Shown here piece by piece: positions 24,584-34,367 of a stretch of 64,000 nt of DNA; positions within the stretch are counted from its first letter, which is position 1; each line of letters starts with the position of its first letter. The stretch covers positions 62,001 through 126,000 of the forward strand of contig JAKAUP010000007.1 in the NCBI GenBank assembly GCA_021817565.1. The letters are read 5' to 3'. This DNA is from Microcaldota archaeon. GTDB taxonomy: Archaea > Micrarchaeota > Micrarchaeia > Micrarchaeales > Micrarchaeaceae. The notes beneath the pieces are model-generated. The model was not told where the DNA came from. It did no database searches and worked only from the letters and a program-made list of their open reading frames with translations. The position numbers were made by a program, and so were the translations under genes.

Positions 24584-25534
24584 ATGGCTAAAGAGAAGGC
24601 TGTAAGGGAGCTGGAAGACCTGCCCGGCATAGGCGAAACAAGTGCAGAGAAGCTAAGGAATGCCGGCATATCCACATTGGAAAAGGTGGCGGTGCTCAGC
24701 CCACATGAACTATCAGAGATCTCCGGGATAAATGTTGAGGCGGCGAAAAAGGCAGTGGCCGCAGCTAAGGCAGCCACGCATATAGAATACGAGACCGCTG
24801 CATCGGTATCCAAAAAACGGGAGGAGTTGGGAAAGATAACTACCGGATCTAAGGGTTTGGACGAACTTATTGGAGGTGGGGTAGAGACTAACGCCATAAC
24901 TGAGGTTTATGGGAAATTCGCCAGTGGAAAAACCCAAATAGGGTTCCAGCTGGCTGTGAACGCACAACGTCAGAAGAACAAGGGGGGATTAGGTGGTTCC
25001 TGCCTTTTCATAGATACGGAAGGAACATTCAGGCCGGAACGTGTCATGAGCATGGCAGAAGGCAGCGGAATAGACCCGGCCGAGGTGCTAGAGAAAATAA
25101 TAGTTGTAAGAGCACAGACAACAGACAAACAGATACTTACCGCAGAACGCGCTGACAAACTCATAGAAGAGAACAACATAAAGCTGATTGTGGTCGATTC
25201 CCTAATGGCCCTTTTCAGGTCTGAATTCATCGGAAGGGGCTCGCTTGGAGAAAGGCAGCAGAAGCTGAACATGCATGTGCACCAGCTCCAGAAACTCGCA
25301 GACAGGTACAATCTGGCGGTTTACGTTACAAACCAGGTAATGGACAATCCTGGCATACTCTTTGGGGATCCGACGACCCCTGTAGGTGGTAATATACTTG
25401 CGCACGCCGCCACAACGCGCCTTTACATAAGGAAGAGCAAGGAGGAGAAGAGAATAGTGCGCCTTGTTGACTCGCCGAGCATGCCCGACGGGGAATGCAT
25501 AATAAAGATAACCACCAAAGGGGTATCAGACTGA
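24584..25534 (+). CDS. radA: DNA repair and recombination protein RadA
   Basis: Archaeal RecA/Rad51 homologue that forms filaments on single-stranded DNA and drives strand exchange. 316 residues: N-terminal helix-hairpin-helix domain ([17 protein letters not shown]), linker, then ATPase core with Walker [10 protein letters not shown] and Walker B region [35 protein letters not shown] is the L2-side segment. The end overlaps convergent gyrA by 9 bp. Confidence 0.97.
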   Translation: MAKEKAVRELEDLPGIGETSAEKLRNAGISTLEKVAVLSPHELSEISGINVEAAKKAVAAAKAATHIEYETAASVSKKREELGKITTGSKGLDELIGGGVETNAITEVYGKFASGKTQIGFQLAVNAQRQKNKGGLGGSCLFIDTEGTFRPERVMSMAEGSGIDPAEVLEKIIVVRAQTTDKQILTAERADKLIEENNIKLIVVDSLMALFRSEFIGRGSLGERQQKLNMHVHQLQKLADRYNLAVYVTNQVMDNPGILFGDPTTPVGGNILAHAATTRLYIRKSKEEKRIVRLVDSPSMPDGECIIKITTKGVSD

Positions 25535-27937
25535 GAGGACTTTTGCATCAACTACCTTGGTTCCTTCATCAAGGCTGACCAGCCTGACTCCACTTGCGTT
25601 CCTGCCTGTCTTCCTTATAGAATTGACCGATATCTCTATCGATACGCCTTTCGAATTCACTATTAGAAGCTTCTCGTCCGCCTTACAGGGCAACACCTTT
25701 ACGACTTCACCAGTTTTTCGATTAACCTTAAGGTTCAGCACACCGCTCCCCCCTCTCTTTTGCATCCGGTAATCCGATATGGGTGTGCATTTCCCATAGC
25801 CATTTTCAGTTATTGTCAGGACAAGTTGCTTCTCAACATCAAACCCTACGGCTCCAACCACGTAGTCCCCTTTTGCAAGACGGATGCCCCTCACGCCCAA
25901 CGCCATCTTTCCCATGCTTCTTATGTTTGAAGAACTAAAGCGTATCCCCTTGCCCTGGCGCGTTGCGATAAAGAACTCAGAGTTGTCGCGAGTTATGGAT
26001 ATGCCTGCCAACATATCATCATCCATTTCAGGCAGCACCTTTATCCCTTTAGACCGCGGCTTGGAGAAAACGCTCCCCCTTACCTTCTTTATCTTTCCAT
26101 ACTTCGTGACAAAGACCACAAACCTCTCATCGAACTCCCTGGTCCTGAATATACTTATTACGTGCTCACCGCTCTCTATTCCAATAAGGTTTACTATCGC
26201 CTTTCCGGCTCCATATCTTCCAGAAGGCGGCACCATATAAGCTTTAAGCCAGTAAACCTTCCTCCTATCCGTGACAACCAATAGGTAATCTTTTGACATG
26301 CAGGGCACAATGCCGGAAACATAGTCGCCTTCCTTTAGCTCCACGCTACCAACGCCTCTTCCCCCTCTCCCCTGCTCCTTGTAGGAAGCTGCGGCCAGGC
26401 GCTTTACATATCCGTCCTTCGTCCATATAATCACTGATTCCTCGTCTTTGATAAGGTCCTCATTATCTATGTTCATGCTCTCTATGTTGGTATTGATTCT
26501 GGTCCTTCTTTTCCTTCCGTAGTTCTTCTTGACATACTCGCTCTCATCCCTTATTATCTTGTATATATGCTTCTCGTCAGAGAGAATCGTCTCGTCTTTG
26601 CTGATCTCCCTCTTCAGCAAGTCCATCTCCTTTCTTATAGTTCCCTCTTCGAGCGAGGTAAGCCGTCTTAGCTGCATCTCAAGTATCGCGTCAGCCTGTT
26701 TTTCGCTTAGCTTGTAATTTGTAGCAAGTCCTTCCCTCGCGCTCTTAGCGTCGGGACTGCCCTTTATCAGTTGCACTATGTTTTCTATGTTGTCAATCGC
26801 TACGCCCAACCCTTCTAATATATGCATCCTGTCTCTCGCCTTTTGCAGGTCGTAACCTGTCCTATTCTTTATGACTTCCATCCTGTGCTCAACGAACACC
26901 TTAATGAAGTCCTTAACGTTCATTGTGAGTAGGCGGTTTCCTATTACCGCAATGTTCATTACAGGGATCGTTACTTGCAGGTTCGTGTGGGTATAGAGCA
27001 GGTTGGTTATGAGCTCCTGGTTTGCATCCCGCTTCAGGCCAAGCACGATCCTTATCCCGCTCTTGTTGCTCTCGTCCCTCAGGGCATTTACCCCTGTAAT
27101 CACCTTATTCCTGATAAGATCGGCTATCTTTTCTACAAGCACCGACTTATTCACATTGTAAGGTATCTCAGTTATAATTATACTCCAGCTCTTCTCCTTG
27201 TCCTGCTCGGCGTTAACTTCGCCCCTGATGGTTACAGAACCTCTCCCGGTAAGATAAGACCGCATAAGGTTCGGATCCATAAAACAGCTTCCGCCAGTCG
27301 GGAAGTCCGGTCCCTTTATATGCTCCATTATCCCCTGTGGGGTTATCTCCCTATTGTCTATATAGGCACAAATCGCATCGCAAACCTCTGAAAGGTTGTG
27401 CGGGAGTATGTTCGTCGCAACGCCAACCGCAATTCCTGCAGAGCCGTTTATAAGCAGGTTAGGTATTTTGGACGGCAGGACCAACGGTTCCTCCTCGGTG
27501 TTGTCAAAATTCTGGACAAACTTTACAGAATTCTTCTCTATGTCCTCCAGCATCTCCTCCGCTATCTTGTGCATTCTTACTTCGGTGTATCGCTGCGCGG
27601 CAGGCGGGTCGCCGTCAACCGACCCCATATTGCCTTGCCCCTCAACTAGCGTATAGTTAAACGAAAAGTCCTGCGCCATTCGTATAAGTGTCTCATACAC
27701 CGCCATGTCCCCGTGCGGGTGGAACTTACCTAATACCTCTCCAACGATCCTTGCGCTTTTCTTAGTGGGCTGTTCGTGGGTGTTCTTGAGTATATACATT
27801 GCATAGAGTATCCTTCGCTGCGCAGGCTTCAGCCCGTCTCTCGCGTCGGGTAGCGCCCGCCCCACAATTACGCTCATGGCGTAATCTATGTAGCTTGACT
27901 GCATCTCAGACTCTATCGGAATTTCTATGTGTTCCAT
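25526..27937 (-). CDS. gyrA: DNA gyrase subunit A
   Basis: 803 residues; the cleavage-reunion subunit of gyrase, which adds negative supercoils. Active-site Tyr117 in [10 protein letters not shown], with [17 protein letters not shown] and [20 protein letters not shown]. The C-terminal beta-pinwheel carries a GyrA-box-like QGRGGRG, supporting true gyrase rather than topoisomerase IV. The enzyme is bacterial in origin and occurs in a subset of archaea. Downstream of gyrB with an 8-nt gap. Confidence 0.96.
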   Translation of the reverse strand: MEHIEIPIESEMQSSYIDYAMSVIVGRALPDARDGLKPAQRRILYAMYILKNTHEQPTKKSARIVGEVLGKFHPHGDMAVYETLIRMAQDFSFNYTLVEGQGNMGSVDGDPPAAQRYTEVRMHKIAEEMLEDIEKNSVKFVQNFDNTEEEPLVLPSKIPNLLINGSAGIAVGVATNILPHNLSEVCDAICAYIDNREITPQGIMEHIKGPDFPTGGSCFMDPNLMRSYLTGRGSVTIRGEVNAEQDKEKSWSIIITEIPYNVNKSVLVEKIADLIRNKVITGVNALRDESNKSGIRIVLGLKRDANQELITNLLYTHTNLQVTIPVMNIAVIGNRLLTMNVKDFIKVFVEHRMEVIKNRTGYDLQKARDRMHILEGLGVAIDNIENIVQLIKGSPDAKSAREGLATNYKLSEKQADAILEMQLRRLTSLEEGTIRKEMDLLKREISKDETILSDEKHIYKIIRDESEYVKKNYGRKRRTRINTNIESMNIDNEDLIKDEESVIIWTKDGYVKRLAAASYKEQGRGGRGVGSVELKEGDYVSGIVPCMSKDYLLVVTDRRKVYWLKAYMVPPSGRYGAGKAIVNLIGIESGEHVISIFRTREFDERFVVFVTKYGKIKKVRGSVFSKPRSKGIKVLPEMDDDMLAGISITRDNSEFFIATRQGKGIRFSSSNIRSMGKMALGVRGIRLAKGDYVVGAVGFDVEKQLVLTITENGYGKCTPISDYRMQKRGGSGVLNLKVNRKTGEVVKVLPCKADEKLLIVNSKGVSIEISVNSIRKTGRNASGVRLVSLDEGTKVVDAKVLSV

Positions 27938-27945
27938 CCTAATAC

Positions 27946-29835
27946 CTATATATCAAGGAACGAGACCTCTGTTGAATGCTCCTCAAGATACCTCCTCCTT
28001 TGCTGAACGTCCGTTCCCATAAGCACACCGAATATTGTGTCCGCAACTTCCGCATCCTTCACGGTTACTTTTTTGAGTATCCTGTTCTGGTGGTTCATCG
28101 TTGTCTCCCAGAGCTGGTCCGGGTTCATCTCGCCAAGCCCCTTATATCGCTGTATCCTAGCCTTCGGATTTCCCCTCACAGCCTCTTCCATCTCCTTGTC
28201 AGAATATATGTACTTTGACTCTTTGCCTATGGTTATTCTGTACAGCGGAGGCTGGGCAACATACACAAAGCCCTTGTCTATCAACTGCTTCATATACCTG
28301 TACAGGAAGGTAAGCAGAAGGGTCTTGATATGGCTTCCATCAACATCGGCGTCGGTAAGCAGTATTACCTTACCGTACCTCATCTTAGATATGTCGAAAT
28401 CTGCACCAATGCCGGTCCCAAACGCAGTAACCATGGCCCTCAACTCGGCATTCCCGAATATCTTGTCCTTCCCCGCCTTCTCAACATTCAATATCTTCCC
28501 TTTTAGCGGGAGTATCGCCTGTGTGAAGCGGTCGCGACCCTGTTTGCTAGATCCGGCAGCGCTTTCCCCTTCTACTATGAATACCTCTGTTTTCGACGGA
28601 TCGTTCAGAGTGCAATCCGCAAGCTTTCCCGGAAGCACCGCGCTATCAAAGAGGTTCTTCTTCCTTGCAAGTTCACGTGCGTTCCTCGCCGCCTCTCTTG
28701 CAATCGCCGCCCTTATTACGCTCTCGGTTATCTTTGCAGCATCGCCTGGGTTCTCTTCCAGATATCGCGAAAACGACTGGTATACTATGTTGTCCACTAT
28801 CGCTCTGACGTTTTGCGATCCGAGCTTTTCCTTTGTTTGCCCCTCGAATTCAGGGTCGTGCATCAGTATAGAAACCACGCACACAAGCCCCTCCCTGCAG
28901 TCATCGCCCTCTACCTGCACGTTCTTTTTCGAGTTTTTCTGTATATAACCGAGCAGGGCCCTGCTGAGTGCAGATCGGAATCCAGTAACGTGGGTGCCCC
29001 CTTCCGGAGTCTTTACGTTGTTTACAAAAGATATGAGCTTCTCGCTGTAGCTCTTAATATAAACCATCGCAAGGTTTACTACCACAGAATCGCTTTCTTT
29101 GGAGAGAGTTATGGGCTTTGAGATACGTTCCTTCTCTCCGGCAAGTATATCCAACAGGTCAAGTATGCCTCTCTCCGAGTAGAAAGATTCATTTTCCTCC
29201 TTTTCGCCCCGAAGGTCTTCCAGTTCAATCCTCAATCCGGGATTAAGTATCGCGATGTCTCTTACATGCTCCTTCAAGAGCACAGTATCAAAGCTTCTAG
29301 AGGAGAATATTGTGGCGTCCGGTTTGAACCTTACAGTAGTTCCGGTAGAGTCTGCGCGTCCAGTTTTCTCCAGAGGACCGGTAGGGTCCCCCTTTGAGAA
29401 ACGCTGCACATACTCATTTCCATCCCTTCTTACTGTAACATATGTGTAATCAGAAAGGGCGTTAATCACCGTAAGGCCTACGCCGTGCAGCCCGCCAGAA
29501 ACCTTGTATATGCGATCGTTGAACTTTGCGCCTGAATGCAGCGATGTCATTATTGTTTCAAGCGCGGATCTCCCATCTATCATGTCTACCGGTATGCCTC
29601 TCCCATCATCGCTCACCTCTGCCCAGTCCATCCCGTCTTCACTGCCAAGACGTATGTGTATATGCTTGCAATAGCCGGCGACCGCCTCGTCAACCGCGTT
29701 ATCTATGAGTTCATAGAGAAGGTGAATCATGCCTGCGCTACCCGTGGAGCCTATGTACATCGCCGGCCTTTTTCTTACGCCCATGGTCCCGGAAAGTACC
29801 ACTATATCCTTGCCGCTATAACTACTCTCGCTCAT
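27946..29835 (-). CDS. gyrB: DNA gyrase subunit B
   Basis: 629 residues; the ATPase subunit. GHKL ATP site [14 protein letters not shown] and [14 protein letters not shown] region [19 protein letters not shown] and [12 protein letters not shown], and the C-terminal [11 protein letters not shown]. It has no long insertion, as in short GyrB proteins. Co-transcribed with gyrA. Divergent from VKOR with an AT-rich spacer. Confidence 0.96.
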   Translation of the reverse strand: MSESSYSGKDIVVLSGTMGVRKRPAMYIGSTGSAGMIHLLYELIDNAVDEAVAGYCKHIHIRLGSEDGMDWAEVSDDGRGIPVDMIDGRSALETIMTSLHSGAKFNDRIYKVSGGLHGVGLTVINALSDYTYVTVRRDGNEYVQRFSKGDPTGPLEKTGRADSTGTTVRFKPDATIFSSRSFDTVLLKEHVRDIAILNPGLRIELEDLRGEKEENESFYSERGILDLLDILAGEKERISKPITLSKESDSVVVNLAMVYIKSYSEKLISFVNNVKTPEGGTHVTGFRSALSRALLGYIQKNSKKNVQVEGDDCREGLVCVVSILMHDPEFEGQTKEKLGSQNVRAIVDNIVYQSFSRYLEENPGDAAKITESVIRAAIAREAARNARELARKKNLFDSAVLPGKLADCTLNDPSKTEVFIVEGESAAGSSKQGRDRFTQAILPLKGKILNVEKAGKDKIFGNAELRAMVTAFGTGIGADFDISKMRYGKVILLTDADVDGSHIKTLLLTFLYRYMKQLIDKGFVYVAQPPLYRITIGKESKYIYSDKEMEEAVRGNPKARIQRYKGLGEMNPDQLWETTMNHQNRILKKVTVKDAEVADTIFGVLMGTDVQQRRRYLEEHSTEVSFLDI

Positions 29836-29952
29836 ACAATATCATCGTAAAAACAAAGAATTTGGTTCTATTTAATAGACGGATTTTAAGTTTATATCTC
29901 TTTTGGTCAAATGTATATCTGTTCGAAAATAACTTTTTGGAGGGGCATAATT

Positions 29953-30363
29953 TTGGGAAAACTAAATTTAAGGAATGTGGAATTGGTGCTGTTGTTTTTG
30001 GGCATAGCAGTAGCGCTCTATCTTACAATAGAACACTTCATACCGGGCGTTTTGGCATGTTCAAACAGCGGACTAATAGACTGCCAGAAGGTATTGACAA
30101 GCAGGTTTTCTACCATACTGGGGATACCTATAGCGCTGATGGGGCTCGTTTGGGCAGCGCTGATGTTTCTCGCGGTATACAAAGGCATCCAGAAAACGGC
30201 AATTTATATACTTGCCGGAATAGGGATACTGGCAGTACTATACTCGATATCCGCCCAGTATGCAATCGAGAACATATGCGAATACTGCCTCTCCCTAGAC
30301 ATCATTATAATACTAACAGTCTCAATTCAAGTCATAAGAGATAGAAGGAGAGGGATAGCGTGA
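29953..30363 (+). CDS. Vitamin K epoxide reductase (VKOR) family protein
   Basis: 136 residues, four membrane helices. Loop cysteines in ACSNSGLIDCQKV and the active-site pair ICEYC near the last helix match VKOR, which uses quinone to re-oxidise thiol oxidoreductases on the outer face. The track start at 29911 is replaced by TTG 29953 because GGAGGGG stands 7 bases upstream. The stop overlaps the next gene by 4 bp. A DUF929 thioredoxin-like protein at 57.2-58.0 kb may be its partner. Confidence 0.88.
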   Translation: MGKLNLRNVELVLLFLGIAVALYLTIEHFIPGVLACSNSGLIDCQKVLTSRFSTILGIPIALMGLVWAALMFLAVYKGIQKTAIYILAGIGILAVLYSISAQYAIENICEYCLSLDIIIILTVSIQVIRDRRRGIA

Positions 30364-31484
30364 AAGAGATAACAATAAGGGACGCGGTTCTTGGAGACAT
30401 CAAAATCGCAGGAGTACAGAAAGAGATAATAGACGACCCGAACTTCCAGCGGCTAAGGTACATAAGGCAAACAGGTTTCCTTTATCTTACTTATCCTGGA
30501 GCAAACCACACAAGGTTTGAACATTCTGTGGGCACAATGAAGGTAACCAGCGGAATATGCGAGGTTTTGGACATAGATAACGAGGAATTGGTGCTAAGCG
30601 GTTTGCTGCATGACATAGGCCACGCGCCATTTTCCCATCAATCAGAAGATACGATATACAAATACACCGGGAAAAACCACGAACAGATAGGCATTGAAAT
30701 AATGAAGGAAAGCTCAATAAGGGACAGAATATCAGATTCTACACTATCATACAAAAAAGTAGTGGGATACATGAAAGGCAGAACGCCAAGCGAGATAATA
30801 TCTGGTCCGGTAGGCGCAGACAGAATAGATTATCTTGTAAGAGATTCATATTATACTGGCACAGCCTACGGTATGATAGAGACCGACAGGATAAAGAGCA
30901 AGATGGCCATACATAACGGAAAAGTGGGGATAAAGGAGAGCGGGATACAGGTTGCCGAATCGATACTAATAGCGAGGTACTACATGTTCATGTCCGCCTA
31001 CATACACCACAACACGCTGATAGCTGGAGGGATGTTCAACAGGGCGCTTGAGCTGGCAATAGGTGCAGGAGAGATAGATCCAAGTAGCGTTTCAAAGGAA
31101 AATGACTACTCAATAATGGAGAAACTTATGCGCTCAGAGACGCGAGCAGCAGACATTGCAAAAAACATAATGGAACGCAGGCTGCTGAAGAGGGTGTATT
31201 ATAAACCAGCATACAACAGCAATGTACTGAACACCGCAAAAGAAGCGATATCCGGCCTTGGCATAGATCCAGAAAAGGTAATCGTCCGCCTAATAAAACT
31301 GAAAGGGAGCACAGACGATATTAACGTTATAGACAAGAGAGGAAAGGTAATAGGGAAGCTCAGCCAGATGTCAGACATGTTCACAAAGCTTAAGGACACG
31401 CTGCAAAACAAATCCATGCTGCTTGTGGCTGCGGATGCGAAGGAAAGAAGGAGGATCTCGGAAGCGCTCTCAAAGGCGTTGTAA
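30360..31484 (+). CDS. HD-domain phosphohydrolase (dNTPase/SAMHD1-like)
   Basis: 374 residues. It begins with DAVLGDIKIAGVQKEIIDDP and has RLRYIRQTG, NHTRFEHSVGT and LLHDIGHAPFSH, the metal-binding HD motif of the YdhJ/SAMHD1 group. Such proteins hydrolyse dNTPs to nucleosides and triphosphate; the substrate is not proved. GTG start within the VKOR stop region, so translation is coupled. Confidence 0.88.
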   Translation: MKEITIRDAVLGDIKIAGVQKEIIDDPNFQRLRYIRQTGFLYLTYPGANHTRFEHSVGTMKVTSGICEVLDIDNEELVLSGLLHDIGHAPFSHQSEDTIYKYTGKNHEQIGIEIMKESSIRDRISDSTLSYKKVVGYMKGRTPSEIISGPVGADRIDYLVRDSYYTGTAYGMIETDRIKSKMAIHNGKVGIKESGIQVAESILIARYYMFMSAYIHHNTLIAGGMFNRALELAIGAGEIDPSSVSKENDYSIMEKLMRSETRAADIAKNIMERRLLKRVYYKPAYNSNVLNTAKEAISGLGIDPEKVIVRLIKLKGSTDDINVIDKRGKVIGKLSQMSDMFTKLKDTLQNKSMLLVAADAKERRRISEALSKAL

Positions 31485-31628
31485 TAATCATGGCAGACAA
31501 AACCAAGAACCAAAAGGAATGCCTCTTCACAGAACATGATATAAGTGCATATCGTCACACTTTGAAAGAAGGCGTAACACCAAAAACACATATACATCTA
31601 ATAAAAGAAAGTAATATCTGGTGAAAAT

Positions 31629-32069
31629 ATGAACAACCTAAATAACAAATTCAAGGGCAACATAAAACCAACAAATTCGGTAATAATCGGCGGAGTAAAG
31701 GATTTTGAGGAAAAGACCGGTGTAACAAGGGGTTATATTGGTTCAAGTCAAGCGGAATTCAGGTTTATGTTTTACAGTGGAAACGAAAGTGAAACTAAAG
31801 CCGTCCGTGTTGCCGCAGAGCATGCCAACAAAAACAAAATCCGTTTTGGAAAAGAGTTGGAAAGAATAGAGTGGAGTAGCACAGTCAGGGTTAACCCCAC
31901 AACTGGAGAACCATATCTAGTTATCAAGGTTGACGTAAATGGTCAGGACGCATATGCAATAATAGAGAGAGAGTGTCATAATCTAAACAAAGCACTCAAA
32001 CATACCGGGGTTCAGATATTAAAAGACAAATTAGTAGAATTACTAATGCGGAGACGTGATTTAGACTGA
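31629..32069 (+). CDS. Hypothetical protein
   Basis: 146 residues, family not recognised. The sequence is hydrophilic with no signal peptide or membrane segment. A beta-rich middle (SSTVRVNPTTGEPYLVIKVDV) is followed by a basic helical C-terminus (LKDKLVELLMRRRDLD). Coding bias resembles neighbours, and an AT-rich ACATATACATC lies upstream as possible promoter. It is followed immediately by the RNase P RNA candidate. A 44-codon ORF at 31490-31624 precedes it and may be chance. Confidence 0.55.
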   Translation: MNNLNNKFKGNIKPTNSVIIGGVKDFEEKTGVTRGYIGSSQAEFRFMFYSGNESETKAVRVAAEHANKNKIRFGKELERIEWSSTVRVNPTTGEPYLVIKVDVNGQDAYAIIERECHNLNKALKHTGVQILKDKLVELLMRRRDLD

Positions 32070-32080
32070 TAACAAATTCA

Positions 32081-32305
32081 GAATTAGGGCCGGTAAGCAA
32101 TCTTTTACCGCAAGTCCATGTGTTTTTGGGATCTTCCACTCAAATATTGGGATAAAAACCTCGACCTACAATGGTAAAAGTCTAAGCGGCGAATCGGGTT
32201 AGGCTACTTTGTTAGTGCGAAGTGGCGAAGTTAAGTAAATAATGGCCTACGCAACTGATTACCGAGATTAGCAGAAAAGGGCTAAATCCCAACCCAAGTC
32301 ACATA
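32081..32305 (+). ncRNA. rnpB: RNase P RNA candidate, compact form
   Basis: Several RNase P RNA landmarks occur in order. There is a P3-like hairpin CGGTAA/TTACCG (32091-32110), then GCAAGTCC (CR-I). CGGGTTAGGCTACTTTG follows, then GGCCTAC near 32244, resembling the bacterial and type A GGGTAGGCTGCTTGAG and GGCCTAG segments. GCAGAAAAGGGCTAAATCC (CR-V) closes the set. AGTCC (32113-32117) can pair with GGGCT (32279-32283) as P4. Ends are estimates. At roughly 225 nt it is much shorter than typical 300-350 nt type A RNAs. Confidence 0.62.
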
Positions 32306-32330
32306 AAAGTAAATCTGATTAAATCAAAAC

Positions 32331-32345
32331 AAATAAAAATTATAA
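32331..32345 (+). promoter_or_regulatory. TATA region of tRNA-Lys
   Basis: AATAAAAATTATAAC lies about 25 bp before the first base of tRNA-Lys, the expected distance for an archaeal TATA box. Confidence 0.45.
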
Positions 32346-32363
32346 CCAACAAGTAGTTGCTGT

Positions 32364-32452
32364 GGGTCTATAGCTCAGTTTGGTTAGAGCGGCTGGCTCT
32401 TAACCAGTAGGTCGAGGGTCCAAAATCAAGCATGGAAATCCCTCTAGACCCG
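32364..32452 (+). tRNA. tRNA-Lys (CUU) with a 14-nt T-loop intron
   Basis: The acceptor GGGTCTA pairs with TAGACCC, D arm GCTC/GAGC, anticodon loop CTCTTAA (CUU), discriminator G as in archaeal tRNA-Lys. The T stem GAGGG/CCCTC encloses 21 nt instead of 7. TCCA pairs with TGGA, leaving 3-nt bulges AAA and AAT: a bulge-helix-bulge. Cutting between the second and third bulge bases removes 32425-32438 between positions 59 and 60 and restores loop TCCAAAT. Confidence 0.9.
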
Positions 32453-32454
32453 CA

Positions 32455-33615
32455 TCACGGTTGCATCCAGTCTATCTCGTAATATTCATAGCTGCTTTTC
32501 GGAAGCTCAATCCTACTTATCCTATAATACGTCACGGAAGTTTCTCTGTCGGCTATAGCCACCACAAGTTCCAAGGATTTTGCCTTCGCCTCGTTTATTG
32601 CACTAGAAAGCTCCGCACCGCCGATATAAGAACTCTCGCTGAGCGAGAGCATCGCATACGAAGGTTTACCAGATTCCGGAGACTCGCTGTTTCCCCCCTT
32701 CCTGTGGTAGAGTACGAAATCCAACGACTGCTTCTTGTTCCTGCTCTTTCCAGGTATCGCAAGTATGAAAGTCTTTCTCACCGAATGCGCTACCCTTATC
32801 ACACGCGACCATTCCGAAGTCAGCAATTTCTGCTCTTTTGGGAATACGTGCAAGACGTGCCTTGAATGCGTCCAGTTTTCGTCCTTTATAGGTTTTGCTC
32901 CAGGGAAATATATCCTGAAATGGGTGCCGAACTTAAAACCCGTCTTTATCACATACCCTTTTTCCCTCCAATCAGCATAGACTACATACAGCTTCATAAA
33001 GTCCTTCCTGAGCTTAAGTCCCGCATCAACTATCTCTTTTCTACTCATTCCCGGGATTGTCAGCACTCCTCTATCTACCAAGAACAAGGTCTCATACATG
33101 TCCAACTTGTTCAGTATCCCCCTATCGCTCGCCTTGTACGTCCCATACTGTCCAAGCCAAAATTTCTCGTACAGTTCCTTTCCCGAATCCTGGTCGTCTA
33201 TTATTGCAGTCATGTCTTCAGGAAAGAGAGTCGCATTCGCGCTCAACGATCTGAATGAAAGCGGAGATGCCGGATACCTCTTGACAGGAGTCTTTCCTCC
33301 ACCCAATTCGCTTCCCGGAGATTTTATTATAAGGCCGCGATCCCTCCAATCCTTGAAAGTGAAGTACCTTGCCATAAGCTTCTTTGAACTTATGTGTTCT
33401 GCGGTCTCGTCAAACAGCATACGCTTTCCCGCTGTGTCTGAGCAAACCGCGTTCCTCACATCAATAAGGTACAACCCTTCCTCAGGTTCAAGCAGCAAAG
33501 CCCTTCCCTCGAACTTTCCGAAAGAGGCGCGCCTCAGCGTATCTATGCTTGACTGATCTTTGACCAAAAAGCCGCGTTTCTTCCTATCATATAAAATCTC
33601 AAGCACGCAAACCAC
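32455..33615 (-). CDS. endA: tRNA-splicing endonuclease, three-domain (epsilon2-like)
   Basis: 386 residues, larger than the 170-residue (alpha4) or 280-350-residue (alpha2) archaeal enzymes. It reads as three modules: an N-terminal domain (ILYDRKKRGFLV), a central EndA repeat (RYFTFKDWRDRGLIIKSPG) and a catalytic repeat (YADWREKGYVIKTGFKFG). The third has the Tyr-His-Lys active-site regions in HFRIYFPG, SRHVLHVF and AHSVRKTFILAI. This is the architecture described for ARMAN epsilon2 enzymes, which cut relaxed bulge-helix-bulge motifs. It faces the intron-containing tRNA-Lys gene at a distance of 2 nt and overlaps dphB by 17 nt. Confidence 0.88.
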   Translation of the reverse strand: MVCVLEILYDRKKRGFLVKDQSSIDTLRRASFGKFEGRALLLEPEEGLYLIDVRNAVCSDTAGKRMLFDETAEHISSKKLMARYFTFKDWRDRGLIIKSPGSELGGGKTPVKRYPASPLSFRSLSANATLFPEDMTAIIDDQDSGKELYEKFWLGQYGTYKASDRGILNKLDMYETLFLVDRGVLTIPGMSRKEIVDAGLKLRKDFMKLYVVYADWREKGYVIKTGFKFGTHFRIYFPGAKPIKDENWTHSRHVLHVFPKEQKLLTSEWSRVIRVAHSVRKTFILAIPGKSRNKKQSLDFVLYHRKGGNSESPESGKPSYAMLSLSESSYIGGAELSSAINEAKAKSLELVVAIADRETSVTYYRISRIELPKSSYEYYEIDWMQP

Positions 33616-34363
33616 ACATTATACCTAACATTTCCTTCTCTATCTCGGAAAGTTCCGCATGCAAAATAAAGCAGCACATACCATAATCAAGATCCATATC
33701 TAAGAGTTCATTGACGCGTTTGTATAATAATCTCATGCCGTCTGAACCTATGTCCGTCATCACTATCAGCATACTTTCTCTAGATATTATACCTTTTGCT
33801 TTTGAGCTCTCGGCATCAAGCATTATGCGCAACGCCTCTTTATGGTCCATGGATCTTGCTTGAACGGAATCGTAGTCGAGAAGTATGAGCGTGTGCATGT
33901 TATTCCCAAAATTGCACGAAAGCTTGTCATAAAAAGATACGGGGCGGTATCCCTCCTTCCAATCCGCAATGGTACAAACCTCCCCAAACCTGTAAAAATC
34001 AAGTCCAGATTCGCCTATTGCCGCAGTGAAGATAGAAGAAGAGTGCACAACCTCTATCTTAACTCCGACTCCTATTGCCTCAAGGTAAAGTATCTTGTGG
34101 GTTGTAGCTATGAGCGGGTCGCCGCCCACCAGCAGAGCAATGTCCTTATCGGATGCCTTCCTCACAAATTCTCCGGCGCGCTCCTCCAGAGAGCCACGAT
34201 CCAGTTCTACAATACGTTTCCCTATCGCCTCCTCAATCTCTCTTAACTGGCCGTCCGAAATCCTAAATGTATACCTCTCCAGAAAAATATCAGACCCGCG
34301 CAAAAGCGCAACTACGTCTGCGTCCAGTTTGTTATATATCCCTAAACCGCAAATGCGTAGCAT
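33599..34363 (-). CDS. dphB: Diphthine synthase
   Basis: 254 residues; SAM-dependent methylation of the modified His on elongation factor 2. The family segments GLGIYNKLD, VGGDPLIATTHKILYLEA and HSSSIFTAAIGESGLDFYRFG are clear. Located between the Lhr-like helicase (4-nt gap) and endA, in one minus-strand run. Confidence 0.92.
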   Translation of the reverse strand: MLRICGLGIYNKLDADVVALLRGSDIFLERYTFRISDGQLREIEEAIGKRIVELDRGSLEERAGEFVRKASDKDIALLVGGDPLIATTHKILYLEAIGVGVKIEVVHSSSIFTAAIGESGLDFYRFGEVCTIADWKEGYRPVSFYDKLSCNFGNNMHTLILLDYDSVQARSMDHKEALRIMLDAESSKAKGIISRESMLIVMTDIGSDGMRLLYKRVNELLDMDLDYGMCCFILHAELSEIEKEMLGIMCGLRA

Positions 34364-34367
34364 AATA

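Noticed and set aside
28037-28948. 303-codon plus-strand ORF opposite gyrB
   Set aside because: Entirely antisense to the conserved gyrB sequence; composition is that of a shadow frame.
31490-31624. 44-codon ORF between the HD protein and the hypothetical gene
   Set aside because: No family, no clear ribosome-binding site, and it overlaps the likely promoter of the following gene; kept only as a note there.
32081-32305. SRP RNA as an alternative identity for the structured RNA before tRNA-Lys
   Set aside because: The conserved SRP helix 8 motif (GGAAGG...GCAGC type) is absent, while RNase P landmarks are present in order.
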